Origin: Amarolinea aalborgensis
GTDB taxonomy: Bacteria > Chloroflexota > Anaerolineae > SSC4 > Amarolineaceae
NCBI RefSeq assembly: GCF_900491745.1
Contig: NZ_UETR01000050.1
Location: 1 to 20,749, forward strand
Length of the DNA stretch: 20,749 nt
Reading direction: 5' to 3'
Shown here: positions 19,101 to 20,749 of the stretch, piece by piece
Layout of the letters: each line of letters begins with the position of its first letter
Numbering within the stretch: position 1 is the first letter of the stretch
Made by a program: the position numbers and the translations under genes
Notes under the pieces: generated by a model
Told to the model about the DNA's origin: nothing
The model's input: the letters and a program-made list of their open reading frames with translations, nothing else
Databases searched by the model: none

Positions 19101-20749
19101 TTCTATATCACCGACGACGGGTTGACCGATCCGGGCGGCGAGGGCGGCGACACCACGGGCGACCTGTTCAGTTGGGGCCTTGAGGTGTGCGTTGACAACG
19201 GCCTGCCGCCCGATCCCACACCCACGCCGACGCCCACGCCGACCCCAGCTCCGCTGCCGGATGACGGCGCGCCCCCAGGGGCCACCGCGCCGCCGGTCGT
19301 CATTCCGACGCCCACGCCGCCTGCGTGCACGCCGACGCCTGACGCGTTCGAGGACGACGACACCTATCAGACGGCCGCGGCGTTCGACACCGCGGTGAGC
19401 AGCAGCGCCGGCCATAACTTCGACAGCCCGTCCGACGCCGACTGGCAGCAGATCACCCTGCTGGCCGGGCTGCAATACACACTGACCGCGACCACGGCCA
19501 ACCCGGCGCAGGCTGTGTCGCTGGCGCTGTATCAGCCCAACGGCACGACCTTCATCAAGACGCAAGCCGGCCAACTCACCTACGAGCCGGCTGCCACCGG
19601 CAGCTACTATGTGCGCGCGACATCCGCCTCTGGCCTGGCGGTCAACCTGTGCGAAAGCGGCTACAGCCTGGTGTTGACCAGGCGCAACCCCAACGCCGCG
19701 CCTGTGCCGGTGCCTCCCGGCCCACCGCTGCCGCCCGGTCACGCGGCGCCGCCGCGCAGCGCGGGCGTGTTGGCGCCGGCCGACGGCGCGGTGAAGACGC
19801 AGCTGCAGCCGATTCTGATTGAAATCGGTCTGAACGCCGAAGACACGGTCCAGAGCGCCGCGCTGTTCGTCAACGGCGTGCAGGTTGCCAGCTATCCGAC
19901 CCTGCGCGCGTCGCCGCTGGGCGATTTTCCGCAGAAACGCCAAGACGATTACGACCTGCTCTGGACACCGGAGTGGACGCCCCCACAGGCCGGCGCTTAC
20001 GATCTGACGGTGGTGATTACCGACAGCGCCAACCTGACGGCTACGAGCCAGATCAATAAGATCTATGTGGATCTGGCTGATCCTTCCGTGAGCATTGCGG
20101 CCGAGACGATCACGATGGCGAAACTAAGAAGCGACGGCGCGTACGTGCTCATCGGCACAGCCGCTGACGACAGCCAGGTAGATAAGGTGGAAGTGCGGCT
20201 GGACGGCGGCCCGTGGCAAGAGGCGGTGCTTGACGGCAGCGCCTGGTCCTTGGCCCTGGCGCCCCTGGCCCAGGCCAACCCAGACGGCGGCACGCTGGCC
20301 ATCGAGGCGCGGGCCACCGATAAGGCCAGCCGCACGGCGACCGCGGCGGCCAATGTCCTGCTGGATGTGATTCCGCCGGCGATCTTCACCAGCACAACCA
20401 GCCTGACCAGCGGCGCGATCATCTCGCCCAGCCAGGTCATCAACGACCTGAGCGTGCGGCTGACCTGGCCGGCCATCAGCGGCGCATCCAGCGTCTACGC
20501 CGGCTGGACGACCGCGCCCACGGCGACACTGGGCGCGCTGACCTTCTACAACAGCCCGGCGGCCGGCGCCCATGACCAGACCATGCCCGAAGCCGGCGCC
20601 ATGTTTGCCCATGTGGTGGCCGTGGATGCGAACGGCAACCAGAGGGCCAACAGCAGCGGACCTTACTACTTCGATGGGCCGCAGACGCCTGACCTGGTGG
20701 CCGACGTGAGCATCCAGAACTGGGTGAACAGCGGCGGCAAACAGGTGGG
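4161..20749 (+). CDS. Giant modular membrane-anchored surface protein (3' end outside the window)
   Basis: The frame is open from the ATG at 4161 to the window edge: at least 5,529 residues, no stop. I do not recognise the whole protein as a named family. The N-terminus (K4, R8, R11, then hydrophobic 14-27) is a signal peptide or anchor. Order of parts by residue: outer domain 40-290; helices 294-308 and 314-330; TSP3-like 391-484; unassigned 485-1066; hydrophobic block 1067-1224; TSP3-like 1458-1572; Ig-like 1711-1980; LamG-like 2014-2177; YWTD propeller 2371-2660; DUF11-like 2698-2815; three propeller-plus-three-PPC super-repeats 2827-4843; P-like domain 4870-5010; Thr-Pro linker 5016-5060; PPC-like 5061-5174; Ig/Fn3-like from 5202. 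Paired cysteines in every PPC unit and calcium motifs point to an exported protein. A role in adhesion or matrix binding is inferred. No catalytic domain was recognised. It is probably monocistronic, given its own promoter. Confidence 0.93.
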   Translation, partial: MNNKWVARIVRTSLVGVTLLVIGLLVFQQRLGAEAAAATRVEQAWNNIRLSASYAFSGDTVIKTIPLPTLGNIGRFSKTESLYLEGTNDLRDNNLQLALWGGAVSAADRNAAYQMQIKDGKSQTRASDGEWRASDSNDIAFAPEGNFLAFLDFAKDIVYVGDESVGRQQVARYSFAIDGRAYADRMRQITQARLVAAGTLPREVTVQAPAHLAQMTGQGELWVDARGLPLREIIRLQIPAAAGADYRTEAELTIHFTNIEGVPAAGGWGQAVAKAGLALKRLNLPSPAQATGNLGLMAATLLLALLVARPKRRTLVAVHVAVVAILIVGPLARTGVVSAQSDRLAAYQAQVKQTAAQAADASAASVSQANVPQPLVPLESLDLRSSNSSADSDNDGLTDEIEDRIGTSPLNSDTDFDGISDYDEVTGFVVGGQRWYGNPMWPDTNKDGIIDSLEWNLTTPDRDGDGTPDLYDFDDDGDGVPDDSDISRLTASKDNAGNLVAFNQANPLNLTINGLQANRYTYVSMQLRPTQADHLWYAFNVLNWPKDEKGNMQDWDNKTLFDYCVATGGSNCNMTPDANGDIKLVPMLEVQLNDLSSLPRTTGGALDTQLLAKYNISVQPAGNGGYYVYAPLNLVEDKATGQKVAFSAQLLYQTGATWQPQQVRLSWGVQVLNEQYASPDAYAAVMNKIAGNKLTILHAYYDDFYLTGLNVREDRGVEMAIVYEDPATDPDVAEDDALVQMMSGLDRSYLVNRDCDLTDNQGYCIGDGQRDITIPIIKQRWDRLSNSGATLGQRWGIAQNRLRVETHSFAHEDEATMIAGGQFAPAILNSHFSGTAATKPSLLFVREARFRASNIDMRAGSNSNIAWSGRNVQVNLADVPEMITGGYTLAPYRYVNNGWARQTPQEYLAELENRYPLTDSNPGSPSAVPLAEQSAVVIVTMNGTSSSEQVLSQSGPTGLGSALTSNGAIRMQAADIRDEDLRRIYEQALASAGRAVPYLAMQTLLKSTGLTDAAWRKLSASILNTVQIVNNFGYSAGQAQQLKLKLETQRAFSQISVRETARYRQALVGPMLVFTALGFALTNVKGGQTAGQIMLSSLTAINNTIEAVAQYRTVMATVRSLPYSDSIRGIESFVLGFRHSFSSSVAKAGAVGAAIGGIATWAFFFAAWGKGGLSTDSVEFNNLLAGAIAATLVIVVTFLLSLTVVGAIVLAVAAIFDLIALIICKAGVKAACSLGITEAITKLITEWIYTGGVMIDTKADPSITNIEDAQLRLTSPERGLVVGNGVRFVVDLWTYVRHAAPEPGVVYHYPEFFTAEDLRSTTVSYALENVERKLKPELNQTSWADVIGYGWVEAEVPSPVVGWLVPTTKSKNLYQGARNDRLVSGLYPFNSAKINQIFPLYLNTGLALPRYDCWFQVCTHKSAKSSISTDLGKQFILDILPATLDEFVNWSQLGPQADRDGDGVSVQIDPNDAKWDTDGDGLPDGVEMKKGFNPRVADADGDGLNDALELRYGTNAVAADTDSDGISDFDEIYGYMLTFNARSVLVTSDPTLRDSDMDGISDGAERRLNGIDPVRYPFHPRVFNEPPVRIYSQMADLDRVLAIGATTTVTTTVFNGTAVENALAASGHFSVTLPALLGGASQTRNFTLLPTVSSSIVLPATAGGATSSLVAINSRAAADLIPVGSAPSGPPDDIILDNPLPVTIDADPPNAPELTLGQFVQPGNTVIIGGVASDPTSYVDRVEVSVNGGPFALATGTSLWAFPVDIPNQPSGAVPIVVRATDAVGYTNSANFSLTIDSVSPNVTLDLAAGGLRQVRRNAAGAWTLRLSGAVTDALAGVESLTFQVGTSANVVITPTGVLTTGIATDGSWLLDYPFSDPAFNLDPRPSGPITLTVTARDMALPDGNPTTQVIPFVIDMTPPTVKLLSHQNERLLTDGAVITGTVSDAYATVASVEYAFVDAATALTAGSALLNLPLNDLPGTVLFNNQGADPVRIYCLDESCPTSGEDGEDGTAARFDGVNDLLRTFEPLNLPESGLTTSLWFRTTCANCGLFSVTQGAYPAVTQHDRDLFLDAGKVCSSILIGGANTREVRCTVADAYADGQWHQVVHSLGAGGNALYLDGKLAVSSPTSASTFSAQNGALVGYTAAAAAPFFNGRLDNVVIYDGALSASAVAALYRQWRPAALTNGGSQWSFAVPAGIEGYYQIDMRAADSLGNRVESRGDWPQFRGPVDTKFPSFDVAASYRGSGSAAQTVYSANVRDYNLTTENYNFVCPLANDQLRFNTDAQDLGLSNQPSDQLAGIVAQCNAAGFQTSLVAASACDTVGHCGAAVPPQTVAYMGTTNNRVQPVGSLPNAIERANLSDPGQRARLIERPGKVILDIAVDEGHGKLYWAEMLQGDYAQPAGVWRADLDGSNPQQLVSGLTAYGAEALQIALDPVGNKLYWTKGHELWWANLNGSLPQVIYSIPPDPRYVGSGLQLMQIGDVVVDQANDRLYFSERRQRGDLAGYNAGIRNFGRTDKHTLIVQTNLNGANPTFFAGAGPSCTYANFYQNLGTGVGPGADPTFCLTSGADGFDVEALALSNGTLYWSAIDNNGVSAGVYGRTPGQPIFTVAPLDMPGNANGLRTTPLPQLHVDDASSGVFAMLGTDIVRGEAGGEFTVFTSFVDNTPPAPGNTRRSSSTLSAMTVVKTSQDTQTDTDLAVGITSPALVIVNGQTARYDITLRNEAALAAADTVLTLTLPDGASYAGASRACVDGGATVTCNFGRFPALAQQSVAISMTIATSTVRDLTATVSVASSTAERTPANNVASHSRITAAPTLAALPGIPYIYYGEATRLTRVPLFGAYTAEPLFMDPPISGEVLASDPARNKLFIVTAMDKLIAVNPDGSGRVELADTNAVGLSTDGRNRVAVDDATGRVYWSEIKTLYLTDIKSANPDGSDVQTVVSNVRNQRGLLVDPVRRKLLWVGADTWLRQELILSSSLDGSGVEMVYAAPEGAQIRELALNPYSQKLYWLDPTIGGGSLLWADADGNRVATLATGLGSVARGLIVRPFEDALYYVSDVSLTRARLDGSNAENLADLSQRAYTGLMLPVNAVSFSPTYIVRPAGNLAFVIAAPFGAPPCVLNDSFEPNNSAAAARAITVGSANGALCTTDAALPQDIDYFKITVPDGKQLDLNLGNLPADYGLYVQRAGLTLATSLNPGLANETIALPNYDGDGEYIIVVFTSAPVNNPSPYTLAVGLSDAPPSTNFSNAQCLSVDPLDAPGLAGNQFQNQATPLTVGSPATGALCYRDDVDFYAFNAVAGQRLNLDLPVRPADYELHVYRPNGTFFNAYSAGGVWRYPAQVTVDATGAWAVAVRTPNLTPTMSTYQLLVTDGTCSANDSWEPNNTTAQAAALGAPGRVNATLCSANDVDAYSFSAAAGQRLTVNYPANAAGATLRLLDANETELGRVQPGAQGNFTLTAGGTYSLVAANNSLAGSDAPYMFQWLLDAPQTAPDQQVVYYSNGLLGQLFRVALSPDHTTEPLFLAPAQNSSGPAIAADPVRSLLYSYDPLIGGDGAIMRSNTLPFDGSGFATVVPAPNPDGVANPPVAIAVDEQSGRIYWVQPQGGSASLGSTIRSANGDGTDNVQVVGSGIARTSLVVDSVRGLLYWTENDAIKRSKLDGADITEIRAAVGGQTPTDLALDPFAQRLYWLDTGRSAIVRVSADGSGETLLVTGLAGGARGVAVLPLQNALFYSSGGVMRRAALDGSNPVTIATLSGAYAGPSNLNPNVFPQVIIEPPQSPLTIGSGTPLISPCALADSYEPNNDIPGATLLTVAPQTEVRGALCNSVLNQPADLDYYRVTVADRKTLSAALSELPANYRVIIQSPAGVTLAFSDNDGLADEFAEVSNTSGATGDFIVLVMGYGFQNTNQYKLTLALGDVPPPPDPDNDECGFVDIYDAPGVGNGTLATATDLTLNASIAAALCYSNDVDMYAFNGLNGQTLTFDLPIRPADYTLTLYNPNGDAWATPTYGGSVTLDASGRWTVAVSQPALTPTVQQYQLLVTDQNCVASDANEPNNSAAFATPLSNGSRVRATLCSAADVDLYSVSATAGQELTLNYPANATGAVARVAPAGGGGDLGQVTAGGQGVFTIPASGDYRVVVENNALAGAAAPYQFELLLGNPTPPPSGSPYIYYSRASDLIRVGDAGAPVEPLLLPDGFVGGPVIASDTVRGKLYILDNFERVVQVNPDGSSPQVVVADTGPGVLRFTESLAVDERSGRIYWAQATFGVVSDIKSAAGDGSDVQTVVTDVAADHGMAVDPVGGRLYWAQTSLYNGAVVDHIRRSNLDGTGVEVVYAAPEGRQIRELTVDPFAQMLYWRDPTQSLLLRAAADGSGSPATVATVSSARGFVVRPLLGELYYTAGSQLMRAALDGSGPAALATLDGAYNGVSNLNPGAFYPTIISPPGSNLALSYSAPFAQPCSAVDGYEPNNTLATAAGITPGTLTAALCSPDLVTIDDYDYYQLTVADGKQITVTLTDLPQDYSLVLFAGGVGVGWSYEPGTADEVLTHVNRTGSPVVYAIMVGRFPDFYDSRLPYTLNVAVADAPPPPPPPPPPADGCASVDPYDAPGVLGNQTRDTATSISFNQTITAALCYNNDKDYYAFNGVVGQNVRIEMPVRPADYYISVFNPDGQYVTGIFPGSWLQYGDQFTINTAGRWTLGVWHPNLTPTTDQYQLRLGVNTTCSGLDPYEPNNEEYNPRVILTRTLTLRTMLCETTDQDWFAFPMTVGDRIRITPRILTNGVNSNSETVNMNIAISPPGFGFGEIREPFETIARSNGDFRMGIYTQPRVTENLAYEVDVEIIPPPPPPPVPNNWTCTVYPSSDVPQPIDDLATMASTVNVPATGAVTRVSLRDITFDHGGLFDLTFGLAAPDGTQAELFAFNDYGYYTWCGGSNCQLSLDDWAIEGLAPPPFPNDGGAFRPSRSSFAPFNGKPSNGVWTFYITDDGLTDPGGEGGDTTGDLFSWGLEVCVDNGLPPDPTPTPTPTPTPAPLPDDGAPPGATAPPVVIPTPTPPACTPTPDAFEDDDTYQTAAAFDTAVSSSAGHNFDSPSDADWQQITLLAGLQYTLTATTANPAQAVSLALYQPNGTTFIKTQAGQLTYEPAATGSYYVRATSASGLAVNLCESGYSLVLTRRNPNAAPVPVPPGPPLPPGHAAPPRSAGVLAPADGAVKTQLQPILIEIGLNAEDTVQSAALFVNGVQVASYPTLRASPLGDFPQKRQDDYDLLWTPEWTPPQAGAYDLTVVITDSANLTATSQINKIYVDLADPSVSIAAETITMAKLRSDGAYVLIGTAADDSQVDKVEVRLDGGPWQEAVLDGSAWSLALAPLAQANPDGGTLAIEARATDKASRTATAAANVLLDVIPPAIFTSTTSLTSGAIISPSQVINDLSVRLTWPAISGASSVYAGWTTAPTATLGALTFYNSPAAGAHDQTMPEAGAMFAHVVAVDANGNQRANSSGPYYFDGPQTPDLVADVSIQNWVNSGGKQV
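4278..5030 (+). other. N-terminal extracytoplasmic domain of the giant protein
   Basis: Residues about 40-290 follow the signal/anchor helix and precede two transmembrane helices. The section GELWVDARGLPLREI (about 222-236), then an ELTIHFTNI-type strand, resembles the 'WvD..GLPvR' strand pattern of LolA/LprG-type lipid-binding beta folds. The similarity is weak and seen by eye only; no lipid-binding role is claimed. Confidence 0.35.
5040..5159 (+). other. Transmembrane hairpin with basic loop
   Basis: Residues 294-308 and about 314-330 are two hydrophobic helices joined by RPKRRT (309-314). By the positive-inside rule the basic loop is cytoplasmic, which puts the N-terminal domain and the following TSP3 cluster outside the membrane. 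Confidence 0.75.
5331..5612 (+). other. First TSP3-like calcium-binding cluster
   Basis: Residues 391-484 carry repeated DxDxDG-type loops: DSDNDGLTDEIE, DTDFDGISDYDE, DTNKDGIIDSLE, DRDGDGTPD and DDDGDGVPDD. These are thrombospondin type-3-like calcium sites and probably stiffen the stalk next to the membrane in a calcium-dependent way. Confidence 0.85.
5613..7358 (+). other. Unassigned extracytoplasmic region of the giant protein
   Basis: Residues 485-1066. I recognise no domain. It is rich in polar and aromatic residues, has scattered cysteines (about 568-576 and 755-765) and NxT/S sites. Its last about 100 residues become helix-like and basic before the hydrophobic block. Codon use here (more TTG, CAA, AAT, ATT) is less GC-biased than in the downstream repeats. 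Confidence 0.5.
7359..7832 (+). other. Internal multi-helix membrane block
   Basis: Hydrophobic stretches are at residues 1067-1083, 1148-1168 and 1183-1224. The last is 42 residues, enough for two helices. The loop 1084-1147 has a net positive charge and would be cytoplasmic; 1169-1182 is slightly acidic and would be outside. With the N-terminal anchor and the 294-330 hairpin this gives seven spans, or six if the signal is cleaved, and leaves the C-terminal over 4,300 residues outside. Confidence 0.65.
8532..8876 (+). other. Second TSP3-like calcium-binding cluster
   Basis: Residues 1458-1572 hold DRDGDGVSVQID, DTDGDGLPDGVE, DADGDGLNDALE, DTDSDGISDFDE and DSDMDGISDGAE. Several are followed by the (Y/F)GTNP-like spacer typical of bacterial TSP3 repeats. 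The cluster follows the second membrane block, mirroring the first cluster after the 294-330 hairpin. Confidence 0.87.
9291..10100 (+). other. Ig-like block
   Basis: Residues 1711-1980 contain about three beta-sandwich units with the bacterial Ig-like pattern 'GGVASD...VDRVEVSVNGGPF...W...VRATDAVGYT', each opened by a 'D..PP.V.L' boundary (about 1797 and 1917). The same pattern returns near the window end (5306-5405). Confidence 0.65.
10200..10688 (+). other. LamG / concanavalin-like jellyroll domain
   Basis: Residues 2014-2177 follow the LamG-like plan: ARFDGVNDLL at the start, a TTSLWFRT strand, ADGQWHQVVHSLG, NALYLDGKLAV, then FNGRLDNVVIYDGALSASAVAALY at the end. Such domains often bind glycans or other ligands. 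Extra cysteines (CANC at about 2046-2049) suggest disulfides. Confidence 0.85.
11271..12140 (+). other. First, divergent YWTD propeller
   Basis: Residues 2371-2660 hold at least five LDL-receptor class B-like blades: DEGHGKLYWAE, DPVGNKLYWTK, DQANDRLYFSE, ALSNGTLYWSA and DDASSGVFAML, most followed by an 'LDGSNPQQLV'-like turn. Blade three carries a long insertion. Unlike the three later propellers it is not followed by PPC domains but by a DUF11-like domain. Confidence 0.78.
12252..12605 (+). other. DUF11-like beta-sandwich domain
   Basis: Residues 2698-2815 match the DUF11 pattern: TARYDITLRNEA, LPDGASYAGAS, a Cys pair around VDGGATVTC, NFGRF and the closing ERTPANNVAS. It acts as a spacer between the first propeller and the super-repeats. 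Confidence 0.78.
12639..14654 (+). repeat. Super-repeat 1: six-bladed YWTD propeller plus three PPC domains
   Basis: Residues 2827-3498 (672). The propeller (2827-3094) has six blades, for example DPARNKLFIV, DDATGRVYWSE, DPVRRKLLWV and NPYSQKLYWLD. PPC-type domains start at Cys3121 (NDSFEPNN), Cys3254 (VDPLDAPG) and Cys3377 (NDSWEPNN). Each has a second cysteine about 28-34 residues on, before a DxDxY/F motif. PPC (pre-peptidase C-terminal) domains are usually secreted accessory domains of proteases. Confidence 0.88.
14655..16676 (+). repeat. Super-repeat 2: six-bladed YWTD propeller plus three PPC domains
   Basis: Residues 3499-4172 (674). Propeller blades include DPVRSLLYSYD, DEQSGRIYWVQ, DSVRGLLYWTE and DPFAQRLYWLD. 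PPC domains start at Cys3796 (ADSYEPNN), Cys3933 (VDIYDAPG) and Cys4049 (SDANEPNN). The linker before the second PPC is PPPPDPDNDE. The third PPC is closer to that of super-repeat 1 than to that of super-repeat 3. Confidence 0.88.
16677..18689 (+). repeat. Super-repeat 3: six-bladed YWTD propeller plus three PPC domains
   Basis: Residues 4173-4843 (671). Blades include DTVRGKLYILD, DERSGRIYWAQ, DPVGGRLYWAQ and DPFAQMLYWRD. PPC domains start at Cys4462 (VDGYEPNN), Cys4600 (VDPYDAPG) and Cys4724 (LDPYEPNN). Its propeller shares SDVQTVV and VYAAPEG.QIREL with super-repeat 1, but its last PPC is the most divergent of the set. A run of ten prolines separates PPC one and two. Confidence 0.88.
17919..17948 (+). 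repeat. CCG microsatellite encoding ten consecutive prolines
   Basis: Ten proline codons (residues 4587-4596), mostly CCG, form a simple-sequence tract at the PPC one/two junction of super-repeat 3. The equivalent junctions hold two prolines in super-repeat 1 and four in super-repeat 2, so the length has changed since the modules duplicated. The tract is prone to slippage, though in whole codons the frame survives. Confidence 0.9.
18768..19190 (+). other. Proprotein-convertase P-like domain
   Basis: Residues 4870-5010 follow the P-domain plan: VNVPATGAVTRVSLRDITFDH, then GGLFDLTFGLAAPDGTQAELF, FNGKPSNGVWTFYITDDG and GDLFSWGLEVC. P domains normally sit C-terminal to subtilisin-like catalytic domains. 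None was recognised upstream here. Confidence 0.82.
19206..19340 (+). repeat. Thr-Pro/Pro-rich linker
   Basis: Residues 5016-5060 contain PTPTPTPTPAPLP, then a second PTPTPPACTPTP stretch. They are encoded by near-tandem CCCACGCCGACG-type repeats. Such extended linkers are typical between folded domains of secreted proteins. Confidence 0.88.
19341..19685 (+). other. Tenth PPC-like domain
   Basis: Residues 5061-5174: DAFEDDDTYQTA at the start, DADWQQITLLAG, LALYQPNGTTF, TGSYYVRATSASG and SGYSLVLTRR at the end. It matches the PPC plan but lacks the cysteine pair of the nine units in the super-repeats. Confidence 0.72.
19764..20749 (+). other. C-terminal Ig/Fn3-like domains, cut by the window end
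   Basis: From residue 5202 on there are at least three beta-sandwich units: 5202-5303 (VLAPADGA...WTPEWTPPQAGAYDLTVVITDSANL), 5304-5405 (GTAADDSQVDKVEVRLDGGPW...ARATDKAS) and 5406-5510 (Fn3-like, RLTWPAISGASSVYAGW...VAVDANGNQ). The reading frame is still open at base 20749. Confidence 0.65.

Noticed and set aside
8112..19943. Long minus-strand open frames opposite the giant gene (for example 9861-11720, 18549-19943, 8112-9314, 13227-14267, 17229-18272)
   Set aside because: Their products are low-complexity Ala/Val/Arg/Gly/His strings with no recognisable domains. They are antisense shadows of a GC-rich, codon-biased gene whose plus-strand frame is continuous.
4161..20749. Splitting the giant frame into several adjacent genes
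   Set aside because: Codon-by-codon reading shows no stop, and no internal ribosome-binding site plus start with a domain boundary was convincing; domains run on without a break.

Overview
The window looks like chromosome from a high-GC bacterium, most likely a member of the Chloroflexota (Anaerolineae-like). The basis is the mix of genes and style rather than any marker: a MiaB with the variant LGQIVDRYG motif, a Uma2-family nuclease with a coiled-coil tail, and a giant surface protein built from YWTD propellers, PPC, DUF11-like and P-like domains joined by Pro/Thr-Pro linkers. Placement at phylum level is an inference.

Left part (about 1-3770): four ordinary genes, all on the minus strand. 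Reading in the direction of transcription they are a beta-carbonic anhydrase (3764-3123), miaB (2945-1530), a Uma2-family PD-(D/E)XK protein (1468-755) and a YbaK/ProX-type aminoacyl-tRNA deacylase-like protein (758-288). The last two overlap by four bases (ATGA). Recognisable sigma70-type promoters precede the carbonic anhydrase and miaB, and an extended -10 precedes the Uma2 gene. Bases 1-287 hold no credible gene. They carry a cluster of short GC-rich hairpins and a 24-bp direct repeat spaced exactly 120 bp apart.

Middle (3765-4160): a divergent intergenic region with two well-formed promoters back to back, one leftward for the carbonic anhydrase and one rightward (TTGACA-17-TATAAA) for the giant gene, followed by a 5' leader and a strong AAGGAG ribosome-binding site.

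Right part (4161 to the end): one uninterrupted plus-strand reading frame of at least 5,529 codons that runs off the window. I read it codon by codon from the ATG to the edge and met no stop. It encodes a giant, modular, mostly extracellular protein. The order is: signal/anchor helix; about 250-residue outer domain; two transmembrane helices; calcium-binding TSP3-like cluster; long uncharacterised region; a hydrophobic block with about four more helices; second TSP3-like cluster; Ig-like block; LamG-like jellyroll; a first YWTD propeller; DUF11-like domain; three consecutive super-repeats of 672, 674 and 671 residues, each made of a six-bladed YWTD propeller plus three PPC-type domains; a proprotein-convertase P-like domain; a Thr-Pro linker; a tenth PPC-like domain; and further Ig/Fn3-like domains. 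No protease active site was recognised, although PPC and P domains usually accompany proteases. A role in adhesion, cell-cell contact or matrix binding is the most natural inference, but the sequence does not prove it. Many minus-strand ORFs opposite this gene are shadows.
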